Positions 30,885-39,800 of a DNA stretch of 46,811 nucleotides are shown piece after piece. This DNA comes from JANOAR01 sp031411235 (GTDB lineage: Bacteria > Verrucomicrobiota > Verrucomicrobiia > Verrucomicrobiales > Verrucomicrobiaceae), in the NCBI GenBank assembly GCA_031411235.1, contig JANOAR010000265.1, positions 1 through 46,811 of the forward strand, read 5' to 3'. The first letter of the stretch is position 1. Every line of letters starts with the position of its first letter. The translations under genes and the position numbers were made by a program. The notes beneath the pieces are model-generated. The model did no database searches, was not told the origin of the DNA, and worked only from the letters and a program-made list of their open reading frames with translations.

Positions 30885-31567
30885 TCGCAGCTCGTCTCCA
30901 GCGCCCCATTCCCGGTGGTCTGCTCATCGCTGTCGAAGGCATCGACGGCGTCGGCAAGACGAGTGTCTCCGCTATGCTGGCGCAGTGGTGCGGCGAGCGC
31001 GGCCTCGCCTGCACTTTTTCCAAGGAGCCCACGGGCTGCCATTGGGGCCAGTTACTGCGCAAGTCTGCGAGCACGGGCCGCCTGAGCCTCGCCGATGAAC
31101 TTGACCTTTTTTACAAAGATCGCGCCGACCATGTCGCCCACAGCATCGGGCCAACGCTAGCCGAGGGCGGCATCGTCATTCTCGACCGCTACTACTGGAG
31201 CACCGCAGCCTACCAGGGCGCACGCGGAGCCGATCCGATCGAGGTCATTGAGTACAATGAGATGCACTTCCCCGTGCCCGATCTCGTGCTCCTGCTCGAC
31301 GCCGATGTAGGGATCGGCCTCGACCGCGTGCGTGCTCGCGGGGATGTGCCCAATGAGTTCGAGAGCCGTAGCGCCCTGCAACAATGCCGCGATCTCTTCG
31401 CCACGCTGCCCGCCCTCAGCAGGGCGTCGTGCGTCCTCATTCCCGCCGATCGCCCGGTGCGCGATGTCGTTAAGTCATCGCTCAACGAGTTTAAAAAAGC
31501 CGCGATGGCCAAGCTAAAGTCTGCTGGCATCCAAGCTCCCGAGTCACTAGCCTTGTTTAGTTCATAG
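30881..31567 (+). CDS. tmk: dTMP kinase (thymidylate kinase)
   Basis: The product has 228 residues. The P-loop is GIDGVGKT (20-27); KEPTG follows (EPT motif), then DRYYWSTAAYQGA with the DRY/F motif that binds the substrate, and a short LID with RVRARGD. It phosphorylates dTMP to dTDP, needed for dTTP. The start overlaps the preceding small gene by four bases. The neighbour rfbA uses dTTP, so the pair may coordinate nucleotide supply with dTDP-sugar synthesis. The C-terminal 40 residues are Lys-rich and slightly longer than usual. No odd features in the catalytic core. Confidence 0.95.
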   Translation: MIAARLQRPIPGGLLIAVEGIDGVGKTSVSAMLAQWCGERGLACTFSKEPTGCHWGQLLRKSASTGRLSLADELDLFYKDRADHVAHSIGPTLAEGGIVILDRYYWSTAAYQGARGADPIEVIEYNEMHFPVPDLVLLLDADVGIGLDRVRARGDVPNEFESRSALQQCRDLFATLPALSRASCVLIPADRPVRDVVKSSLNEFKKAAMAKLKSAGIQAPESLALFSS

Positions 31568-31624
31568 CCTTTCGGCTCTCCTTGTTCCATATTCCTTATC
31601 CCTTTTTCCTTCCTCTCTCCTCCC

Positions 31625-32503
31625 ATGACACGCAAAGGTATCGTACTCGCTGGTGGCTCCGGCACCCGGCTCTATCCCCTGACCATCGCGGTGAGCAAGC
31701 AGCTCATGCCCGTCTATGACAAGCCGATGGTCTATTACCCCATCTCCTGCCTCATGCTCGCGGGCATTCGCGACATCCTCATCATCAGCACCCCGCATGA
31801 TTTGCCCAATTTCAAAAAGCTCCTGGGCGATGGTTCGCAGTTTGGCGTGCGCTTCGAGTATGCCGAACAACCCAAGCCCGAGGGCCTCGCGCAGGCCTTC
31901 CTTATTGGTGAAGAATTCCTCGCGGGTGGCCCAGCCGCATTGGTGCTCGGTGACAATTTGTTCTATGGCTCGCAGTTCCGTAAAGCCATTGAAGTCGCAA
32001 CCCACAAAGAGCACGGGGCGACCATCTTTGGCTACTACACCGCCACGCCCGAGGACTACGGCGTCGTGGAATTCGATGCCGAGGGCAAAGCCATCAGCCT
32101 GGAAGAAAAGCCCAAGCAGCCCAAGAGCAACTACGCTGTCCCCGGCATCTACTTTTACGACGAGCAAGTCGTCGCCCTCGCCAAAGCCCTGAAACCCAGT
32201 GCGCGTGGTGAGCTAGAGATCACGGATCTCAATCGCGTCTATCTCGAAAAAGGCGAACTCAGCGTCGAGACCCTAGGCCGAGGCACTGCCTGGCTCGACA
32301 CGGGCTCCCCCGACGCCCTTGCCGATGCGACGGACTATGTGAAGGTCATCCAGCATCGCCAAGGACTGAAAATCGCCTGTCTCGAAGAGATCGCTTATGC
32401 CAAAAAATGGATCACTCGCGATGAGTTACTCGCCTGGGCCACCAAGCTGGGCAAAACCGAGTATGCCGTGTATCTGCGCAAGCTAGCGCAGATACACGGC
32501 TAA
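31625..32503 (+). CDS. rfbA: Glucose-1-phosphate thymidylyltransferase
   Basis: The product has 292 residues, the standard length. GGSGTRLYPLT (near residue 10) is the nucleotide loop; SKQLMPVYDKPMVYYP, PEGLAQAFLIG and VLGDNLFYG are the sugar-phosphate-binding signatures. It makes dTDP-glucose from dTTP and glucose-1-phosphate, the first step of dTDP-rhamnose and related cell-surface sugars. It lies 57 bases after tmk and appears co-transcribed; the other rfb genes are not in the window. The last codons (VYLRKLAQIHG) are encoded by a perfect 15-bp inverted repeat. There is no Shine-Dalgarno sequence; the bases before the ATG are a C/T-rich tract. Confidence 0.96.
   Translation: MTRKGIVLAGGSGTRLYPLTIAVSKQLMPVYDKPMVYYPISCLMLAGIRDILIISTPHDLPNFKKLLGDGSQFGVRFEYAEQPKPEGLAQAFLIGEEFLAGGPAALVLGDNLFYGSQFRKAIEVATHKEHGATIFGYYTATPEDYGVVEFDAEGKAISLEEKPKQPKSNYAVPGIYFYDEQVVALAKALKPSARGELEITDLNRVYLEKGELSVETLGRGTAWLDTGSPDALADATDYVKVIQHRQGLKIACLEEIAYAKKWITRDELLAWATKLGKTEYAVYLRKLAQIHG
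32465..32500. terminator. Perfect 15-bp-stem hairpin at the end of rfbA
   Basis: Arms 32465-32479 (GCCGTGTATCTGCGC) and 32486-32500 are exactly complementary with a six-base loop; the rfbA stop codon follows at once. Opposite it, the NHL-type gene ends at 32513. It probably acts as a bidirectional end for the two converging transcripts. T-runs are absent directly after the stem; the nearest on the plus strand is TTTTT at about 32517. Confidence 0.6.
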
Positions 32504-32512
32504 AACGGCGAC

Positions 32513-33466
32513 TTACTTTTTGTTCCAGCGCAGCACGCGACCGAACTTGTTCCACTCGGTTTCTAGGATGTTGCCAGCGTTGTCGAAGGTGATGCCGTGG
32601 GGCGAGGTCACGGTGCCGACGCGCCAGTCTTTGGGCTCGACTTTGGGGGTGTTGGTCTGGCCTGCGGTGTCATTCACACCCAGCTCGGCGACTTGTTGGC
32701 CTTCTTTATTCCAGACGCTCACGCGGCCTGCGATCTCGGCCACACAGACGAGGTCGCCGTGGAAGCTCGCCGAACTCGGGCGACGCAGGCCTTTGTCCGC
32801 AATGACGCTGAGCAAGTTGCCATCCAGGTCGAGGTGGAGGATGCGGTTGTTGCCACGGTCGCAGGCGAAGATGCGAGCGGGCTCGAAGCGGCGGTCGATG
32901 AAAATCTTGTGCGTATTGGCCAGTTTCAAAGGTTCGCCTGGGCCACCGAAGACCTTCTTAAACTTGCCTGTTGAGTCGAAGACAAAGATCCAGCTCTTGC
33001 CGTAGCCATCGACCACGAAGAAGTCGCCGTTGGGGGCCACATCGCAGTTGGTGAGCTTCAGGCCTGGCTTGGCCTGCTCTTCTGGGAAGGCTGTTTTCGC
33101 AATCTCCAGCACCACCGTGCCATCAAGCTTGGCTTTGATGACGCGCTGCTCGCCGAGCACCGCCGCAAAGATAAACTCCTCGGCCCCATCCTTCCGAATG
33201 ACGAAGCCATGCAGCGACTTCGGTAGCTGGAGTGCCTTCACAAACTTGCCCTCGGGCGAATAGACTTGGATGCCAGCATTCTCCTCCTGCACGCTCACGT
33301 AAAAATTCCCAGCGGCGTCGCAGGCGATTTCGCCGTGACCATCGCCGATGGTTTCTTTCCCCGGCGGCGGTTGGATGAAGTTGGGGGCGAACTCGTAGCT
33401 CACCTGTGCGCCAGCGGCGGTGCAGAGGATCAAGGATGTGATGATGGAGTGGATGGATCGGGACAT
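32513..33466 (-). CDS. Exported NHL-type six-bladed beta-propeller protein
   Basis: The product has 317 residues with a signal peptide (residues 1-20, SLILCTAAGAQ). The mature part repeats phrases such as CDAAGNFYVSVQEENAGIQVYS, CDVAPNGDFFVVDGYGKSWI, FACDRGNNRILHLDLDGNLLS and PHGITFDNAGNILETEW, about 40-50 residues apart, typical of NHL/SMP-30-like propellers. Such proteins bind ligands or act as lactonases or dehydrogenase-like enzymes outside the cytoplasm; the ligand is unknown. It converges with rfbA, with nine bases between the stops. The start at 33466 has no Shine-Dalgarno sequence. Confidence 0.75.
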   Translation of the reverse strand: MSRSIHSIITSLILCTAAGAQVSYEFAPNFIQPPPGKETIGDGHGEIACDAAGNFYVSVQEENAGIQVYSPEGKFVKALQLPKSLHGFVIRKDGAEEFIFAAVLGEQRVIKAKLDGTVVLEIAKTAFPEEQAKPGLKLTNCDVAPNGDFFVVDGYGKSWIFVFDSTGKFKKVFGGPGEPLKLANTHKIFIDRRFEPARIFACDRGNNRILHLDLDGNLLSVIADKGLRRPSSASFHGDLVCVAEIAGRVSVWNKEGQQVAELGVNDTAGQTNTPKVEPKDWRVGTVTSPHGITFDNAGNILETEWNKFGRVLRWNKK

Positions 33467-33691
33467 AGGAACGCATTGAAACGAACGGACTCCGCAGGGT
33501 CAATCACAAAGGCGCTATTCTATGAAGCGCTGGGAGAGCCGTTCCTCATGGAAAAGGACATCGTGGCCACCCATTGAGCGGTAAGGAAAAAGTCAGTGCT
33601 GACAAAAGAATTCCAAAAAAACTTCTCGGCATGACAATAATCCTGCCGCGCCAGTGATTAGCCCGCGTGGAGAGCCTCTCCTATATTGACT

Positions 33692-34822
33692 ATGAAGACT
33701 TACCCCAACTCACTGCTGTCGGCTTCGCTGAAGCTGTCCACCATCGCTGCGTTTGCAGTGCTTGCCTCACTGACGATGAATTCGCTGGCCAGCGCCCAGA
33801 CGACCTCAATGCCTGATGAGGCTGCGCCGCACGAGGGAACATGGCTGCAATGGCCACACCACTACACCTATGGCAAGACCTATCGCAGCCAACTCGATGC
33901 TACCTGGGTGACGATGACCCAGGCGCTCGTGGGTGGTGAGAAGGTTCACATCATCGCTTACAACGCAGCCGAGCGTACTCGCATCACCAGCTTGCTCAGC
34001 ACCGCCAAGGTACCGCTCACGAACGTGGACTTCATACTTGCTCCAACGGATGACGTTTGGGTGCGTGACAATGGCCCTGTCTTCGTCCGCAACAGCGCAA
34101 GCCAGCTCATCATTACGGATTGGGGCTTCAATGGGTGGGGCTTTGATACGCGATTCACACGTTGCGATGCCATCCCGGCTGCGGTGGCGGCGGCGCGGGG
34201 ACTCAGTCGTTTCGACTTCAATGACATCATCCTCGAAGGCGGTGCGGTGGTGCTTGATGGGCAGGGCACACTCATCGCCACGCGCAGCTCTATTCTTGAG
34301 CCTGATCGCAATCCTGGGCTCACTCAGGCTGAGTTGGAGACAGAGCTGCGGGATTCCTTGGGGGTGAAGAAGTTCATCTGGCTCGCTGGTGCGCCGGGTG
34401 GCCAGGATGACATCACCGACATGCACATAGATGGCTTTGTCAGCTTTGCACCGGGCCGCAAGCTGGTGACTATGAGCGATGCCAACTTGCGCTACTGGGG
34501 CGTGCCAGCCGCAGACATTACCGCGATCAATGCCGCTACGGATGCCTCTGGCGTGCGCTACACAAAAGTTCTGCTGCCACTGACCGCGCGTGATGTGGTC
34601 ACCACTTATGGGGCGCGTGTCGGCTTCAAAGGCAGCTACATCAACTACTACGTCGCAAATAAAGTGGTGCTCATGCCCACTTACAATGACCCGAATGATG
34701 CGGCGGCGAAGACGATCCTCCAGGCGCAGTATCCAGGGCGCACTGTGGTAGGCATTGATTGCCGCAACCTCTACATCAATGGCGGTATGGTGCATTGCGT
34801 GACCCAGCAGCAGCCACGCTAA
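33692..34822 (+). CDS. Secreted agmatine deiminase/peptidyl-arginine deiminase family protein
   Basis: I start this at the ATG at 33692 (376 residues); a TTG two codons earlier is less likely. A signal peptide of 34 residues (cut after SLASA) precedes the catalytic fold: PHEGTWLQWPHH at the start, DDVWVRDNGPVF, WGFNGWG, EGGAVVLDGQGTLI, DDITDMHIDGFVSF (His-x-Asp) and the nucleophile region NGGMVHC near the end (Cys about 370). The family hydrolyses agmatine to N-carbamoylputrescine or deiminates arginine-like compounds. Most agmatine deiminases are cytoplasmic, so the signal peptide is unusual and suggests action on external substrates. The ECF sigma gene begins 36 bases later. The substrate is not certain. 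Confidence 0.88.
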   Translation: MKTYPNSLLSASLKLSTIAAFAVLASLTMNSLASAQTTSMPDEAAPHEGTWLQWPHHYTYGKTYRSQLDATWVTMTQALVGGEKVHIIAYNAAERTRITSLLSTAKVPLTNVDFILAPTDDVWVRDNGPVFVRNSASQLIITDWGFNGWGFDTRFTRCDAIPAAVAAARGLSRFDFNDIILEGGAVVLDGQGTLIATRSSILEPDRNPGLTQAELETELRDSLGVKKFIWLAGAPGGQDDITDMHIDGFVSFAPGRKLVTMSDANLRYWGVPAADITAINAATDASGVRYTKVLLPLTARDVVTTYGARVGFKGSYINYYVANKVVLMPTYNDPNDAAAKTILQAQYPGRTVVGIDCRNLYINGGMVHCVTQQQPR

Positions 34823-34858
34823 GCACTTGCAGATGACCTCACGCGAACCCCGGCCCTC

Positions 34859-35500
34859 GTGGAAACAAGTGATCCCAGCGCCCATGCAGACACCAGCTCT
34901 CACCCGAGAGCTGGTGTTCTGCGCGTGCTGCCATCGTCAGCACTTACTGATGACCCTGACGCGGCACTCGTCGCCGCAGCCCAGCGTGGAGATCGCGCCG
35001 CCATGCACCTCCTGCTTGCGCCGTGGAATGATTCCATCTTTGGCTTCCTACTTGCCACGCTCCGGCATCGTGCAGATGCCGAGGATGCCGCACAGGAGAC
35101 GTTCATTCGAGCCGTCAAAGGCTTGCCCGGCTATGAGCATCGCGGTGAGTTCCGCGTTTGGCTTTTCCGCATCGCCCGCAATCAGGCGGCCCTCACCGCC
35201 GCTCGTCGCCAGCGTGTCGCCATGCGCGAGACGAGTGTTGAGATGGAAGAACTAGAAGCTCTTGCTGCCGACGATTCCGCCTCCGCAGACCTCGCTGCGG
35301 CGGATCGCGCCACAGAGCTTCGTGCGGCGGTGGCTGCCCTGCCCATGGTTGAGCGTGAGGTGGTGAACCTTCGCCTCGATCATGACATGAAGTTTACCGA
35401 CATCGCCCAGCGCACCGGTGCGCCGCTTAATACCGTGCTGGGGCGTATGCACAACGCCATCCGTCGGCTACGACAGACTATAACCCAAGCCTCATCATGA
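34859..35500 (+). CDS. ECF-type RNA polymerase sigma factor
   Basis: The product has 213 residues and starts at GTG (34859), the first start-like codon in this frame after the in-frame stop of the deiminase. Region 2 is about residues 33-100 (DALVAAAQRGD-like DAALVAAAQRGDRAAM, ADAEDAAQETFIRAVKGLPGY, FRVWLFRIARNQAA); region 4 is about 150-208 (VAALPMVEREVVNLRLDHDM, TDIAQRTGAPLNTVLGRMH). These are the hallmarks of an ECF sigma factor. The N-terminal 30 residues vary. It overlaps the next gene by four bases (ATGA), so the next product is a natural candidate for its regulator. Confidence 0.95.
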   Translation: METSDPSAHADTSSHPRAGVLRVLPSSALTDDPDAALVAAAQRGDRAAMHLLLAPWNDSIFGFLLATLRHRADAEDAAQETFIRAVKGLPGYEHRGEFRVWLFRIARNQAALTAARRQRVAMRETSVEMEELEALAADDSASADLAAADRATELRAAVAALPMVEREVVNLRLDHDMKFTDIAQRTGAPLNTVLGRMHNAIRRLRQTITQASS

Positions 35501-35991
35501 ATAAGACCCAACGCCAACAAAGGGAGCGCGATGTGCTGCTGCGCAGCAGTGGCGAGCTATCTGCGGCTGCCAGCACGGCGCTCGCTAGTGCCCTCGCAGC
35601 CGATTCAGAAGCTGCGGACTATGCCCGCTTCATTGAAAGAGAATTGCCAATGGCCGCTCTGGCTCCGCGCGATTTCGCCGAGCAGGCCATCGCTCTAGCT
35701 TCAGTAGCTCCGCGCGATTTTGCTGAGCAGGCCATCGCTCTAGTTTTGCCCCACAAGCGTCGTCGCGTCATCAGGCCACTGTGGGCATTCGCTGCTGCCG
35801 CCGCCGTCATGATTAGCTTCATCATGCTACGACCTGCTCCCGAGCCCATCACTGTGGCTAGCATGGAGGAGCCCTCCTCACGCATCACAGTCGTCTTGTC
35901 CGCAAGGCTAGACACCTTTGAGGACGAACTCAGCGCCGCTCGCCACAGTCACCCACGCACACGCTACGGACACTTCCACTCACGCCTATGA
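35497..35991 (+). CDS. Single-pass membrane protein, candidate anti-sigma factor
   Basis: The product has 164 residues. The N-terminal 85 are cytoplasmic-like and helical, with a direct duplication of 15 residues (APRDFAEQAIALASV then APRDFAEQAIALVLP; 45 bases in DNA, about 35660-35750). One membrane segment follows (about 92-112, IRPLWAFAAAAAVMISFIML), then a short outer part ending in several His and Arg residues. The HxxxCxxC zinc-binding anti-sigma motif is absent, so it is not a ZAS-type factor. The anti-sigma role is inferred from the overlap with the sigma gene and the membrane position. It also overlaps the next gene by four bases. Confidence 0.6.
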   Translation: MNKTQRQQRERDVLLRSSGELSAAASTALASALAADSEAADYARFIERELPMAALAPRDFAEQAIALASVAPRDFAEQAIALVLPHKRRRVIRPLWAFAAAAAVMISFIMLRPAPEPITVASMEEPSSRITVVLSARLDTFEDELSAARHSHPRTRYGHFHSRL

Positions 35992-36554
35992 AAAAGCTAC
36001 TCCTCCCGCTGGCGATCACGTTTATCGTCATCATCACCGCCGCTCTTGGTCAAACGCCAGCCAGCCATGCTGTCGATGCGCTAGCCTTTGTGCAGCAGCA
36101 CGCACCCGAGGTTCACTCACGGCTGCTGCAACTCCAAACGACTGACGACATGGACTATCGCAGCGCCCTGGATGAAGCCAGCCAAGCAGCCGCCGATCAC
36201 GCCAAGATACTAGCCACTGGCGACACGGCTGCTGCCGCTGCCTTTGTGAAAATGTATGTCATCGACTTCCGCGCCATCAGCGTCTCCGACAAGCTCGTGT
36301 CGGCCACGGATGAAGCAGAGAAAGCGCAACTGCGCATCGACTTGCAAAAACTAATCGCTCAGAGCTTCGATCAATGGATCATCGTCGAGCAAGCCCGCAT
36401 CCAGCGCATGGAGAGGGAACTGGCAGCCTTGAAGGCCGACTTCCTAAAAGCGCAGCATGAGCGCGAGAAAGTCATCGAATCCGATACGGACAAACTCATC
36501 GAAGAAAGCCGTGCCTACCAGCAACAGAAAGCCAAGCAAGCCCCCGCCAAGTAG
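35988..36554 (+). CDS. Exported helical protein in the sigma-factor operon
   Basis: The product has 188 residues with a signal peptide (residues 1-22, KLLLPLAITFIVIITAALG). The rest is almost all helix and charged at the end (EQARIQRMERELAALKADFL, then EKVIESDTDKLIEES and a Lys-rich tail), compatible with a periplasmic coiled coil. I recognise no family; a Spy-like or sensor-partner role is only a guess. The start overlaps the preceding gene by four bases, so sigma, membrane and exported proteins form a tight three-gene operon. Confidence 0.65.
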   Translation: MKKLLLPLAITFIVIITAALGQTPASHAVDALAFVQQHAPEVHSRLLQLQTTDDMDYRSALDEASQAAADHAKILATGDTAAAAAFVKMYVIDFRAISVSDKLVSATDEAEKAQLRIDLQKLIAQSFDQWIIVEQARIQRMERELAALKADFLKAQHEREKVIESDTDKLIEESRAYQQQKAKQAPAK

Positions 36555-36862
36555 TGCCACGGCCACCGCAGCGTGATCCATGGCGTGAGTTATATCTACT
36601 CGCGAACCGCTTCCTCTTGCCTGCAAAAGAACTTTTGAGCGGAGCGCCTAACGGTTTATAGCAAAGCCGGGGGTGAACGCGCTCTTCGTTGGCAGTCAAT
36701 AGAAAAGTATTGACCCAAATGACACATTTCGGGTAGCCTGAGCGACTGCGGTCAAAAATTAGAGTTCCAGGGCTCGCTGGTCATGCCTCCCCCTGAGGCC
36801 ACAAGCGTCTATCAAGGCTCTTCATCCGTGGCGCAACTTCCCTGCTTATTCTCCAACCAACC
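36555..36862. other. 308-bp interval before the DUF1800 gene
   Basis: No gene seen. It should hold the promoter of the DUF1800-DUF1501 operon. A TTGACC box at 36710-36715 with a weak -10 (GTAGCC or TAGCCT, spacing 17-18) is the best candidate. Confidence 0.5.
36710..36739 (+). promoter_or_regulatory. Possible promoter of the DUF1800 operon
   Basis: Strong -35-like TTGACC at 36710-36715, weak -10 (TAGCCT at 36734-36739, spacing 18). About 125 bases before the start codon. Confidence 0.3.
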
Positions 36863-39800
36863 ATGCAATCCATACAGCCTCGCAAAATCTCGAAGCTTGT
36901 CGCTTTACTCGTTTTCGTGCTAATGACCCTGACGACAAGTCTGAGAGCGGGCACGGATTATTTCAGCACCGCTCCTGGGGTAGGTGCGCCCGATACACTC
37001 TGCGACGTGTGGCAGGCCCTTTACAATGGCTGGGGGCTTGCTCCGAATGCCGATGAAGACAAAGACGGCGGCACCAATTTCGTGGAGTCCATCGCAGGCA
37101 CCGATCCCCGCAACCCCAGCGATACATTGAGGGTAGGTAATACCATTCTCTCGGGCAATAACGTCATCTTCACCTTCACCAGCGAGGCTGGGAAGAAGTA
37201 TCAAGTCGTCAGCTCTGATGCGCCGAATGGGCCTACCTGGACGCTCGTCGCGGGTTCCGCACTCGTGCCTAGCACCGAGAATGCCGCGCAGACCATCGCC
37301 ATCACCAAGCCCGCTGGCGACCGCAAATTCTACAAGCTCGAAACTCTGGATGTCGATGCCGATGGCGACGGTGTCTCTGACTGGGCTGAGCGCAAGACTG
37401 GCATGGATCCCACCGTCGGCACCAGCCCCGGTAATGCCTCCGGCGGCGTCGCCAATGACGGCGATACCCTGCACTCCATCCTTTCCCTCACTGCCGCTCC
37501 TGGCAGCGTCCCTGCCGCCTTTGAAAAGGAAGGCGTCGCCGCCACCGTGCAAGTGCAGCGCTCTTTCGGCACCATGCCATTAACGCTCACCGTGAGTGGT
37601 GCTGCCGGGGCAACAGATGGGGATAAAGCCTCCGCTGCCTCTGCGGATTATGTCTTCAAAAACATGGCCAATGTGACCACCAATACCGTCGTCATCCCCG
37701 CCAACCAAGGTACGCCAGCCAGCCCCTATGACGTGGTCAAAGTCAGCCCCGTTGCCGACGCCGACGTCGAAGTGCCTGAGGCGCTCAAGGTTACCTTCAA
37801 CGCCGTCGGTGCCTCCACTGGCACCACGGGCGCTAGCGCTGTCGTCAGTGTCAAAGACGCCGACCCCACAAACCCAGAAAATCGCCAGCTCTACGTCGCC
37901 TACCTGGGACGCGAAGCGGGAACTAACTCAACAGGTAGCGGCATCGCCACCGCCTTGGCCAATGGCGACAACGACAGCGCCTCCATCAGCCTGACTTTCA
38001 GTAACCTCAGCTCCACGCAAAACACGGCCTACCTGCGCATCGGCAATGACCTCGAAATCCTGCAACTGCCACTCGGCCAAGTGGCTGGCGAAACCTGGCA
38101 AATCCGTGCCAAACAATTCGCGCTCACTGACCAAGCCATGCTCGACGCCCTGCAACAGGGCAACCTCTACATCATCGTCTCCAGCGCCAATTACCCCAAC
38201 AAGGAAATCTTTGGCTACTTCAACAAAGCTACGGGCTCCACCACCTTCGATTCGGCTAACCCCAGCCTCGTCGCGCCAAACTACGGCACCACCAACTGGC
38301 AAGCCCCCACGGGTGAAGCACTCGACCGCGACATCTATCGCTTCCTCGGGCAATGCACCTTCGGAGCCACCACCGCCCTGCATGATGAAGTGCTCGCTGA
38401 AATCACCGCTGCTGGAGGCAACGCCATCACGGGCTACTCCAACTGGCTCGACAAACAATACAACCCCACGCTCACGCCCAGTGCCGACTTCACCACCCTC
38501 GTCATGGCTGCGGACAACGAAGAATTCGCCACGCGTGGCAATCGCCCCGTCACCTACAACGTCGATCCGCAGTACTTCACCTCTGCCTATTCCGTCACCT
38601 ATGATGCCAATGGCAAGCCCTCCATCAGCACCACTGCCAACACCACCCAGATCAACAACAACTACCCGAACACCTCCGCCAATCGCCGCCGCGAATGGTG
38701 GACGCTCGTCTCCCAGAGCAAAGACCAAGTCCGCCAGCGCATGGCCATGGCCCTCAGTGAGATCGTCGTCATCTCCGAAGTGGATCAGACCGTTAACGAC
38801 CGCCACTACGGCTGTGCCAAGTACTGGGACATGCTCGCCGCAGGAGCCTTCGGCAAGTACCGCACATTGCTGGAGCAAGTCACTTACAGCCCCATCATGG
38901 GCATCTACCTCAGCCACATCTCCAACCGCGCCACCTACGATGCAGGCGGCGGGCTCATGGTCAGCCCCGATGAAAACTACGCTCGCGAGATCATGCAGCT
39001 CTTCTCCGTCGGCCTCATCCTTCGCCACCCCGACGGCAGTCTCGTGCTCGACATCGACGGTCTGCCCATCGCCACTTACGACCAGACCGACATCACCGAG
39101 CTAGCCCGCGTCATGACGGGTTTTACCCACGGCGCACGCCACACCTACACCGCCGTGCCGCAGTGGAGTGGCACTGCCTATTCAACCTCAAACCAGCGCG
39201 TGGGTACCACCATTGAGTACAACGGCACCACCTACACCCAGCAGGCTCAAGATGGTGGTCATCGCTTCTTCCAGGCTCCTTGGATGTATCCCATGAAGCT
39301 CCTCGGCCGCATCAGCACCACCACCTATCACGACTTCGGGGCGAAGACTCTTTTTGCCGGAAAGGCAGGCTCCATCGTCGTCCCTGCGCAGACCATCACT
39401 AGCATGACTGACGCCCAGACTCACGCTGCCGCCGTCACCGACATGACCCTGGCCCACAACTGCCTCGCTGGCGACCCCACTTCCAACAACTCCTACAACG
39501 GCCACCCCAATACTCCCGTCAACATCTGCCGCTGGCTCATCCAGCGCCTCGTCACCTCCAACCCCAGTGCGGGCTATCTCTACCGAGTCACCAGTGAATA
39601 CACCGCTACCAATGGCAACCTCGGAGCCGTGTTGAAAAAAATCCTTCTCGACTACGAGGCCCGCTCCCTCCAACTCGCCGACACCTCCATCGCCGCTGGC
39701 AAAGTCCGCGAGCCCATCCTGCAATTCGTCTCCGTCCTCCGCGCCCTCAAAGCCTTCTCCGGTGCCCCGCTCTCCATCCTGCGCGACAATCCTCCCCCCT

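Noticed and set aside
36599..36862. Small ORFs near the start of the DUF1800 operon
   Set aside because: Short, no signal, and overlapping the likely promoter.
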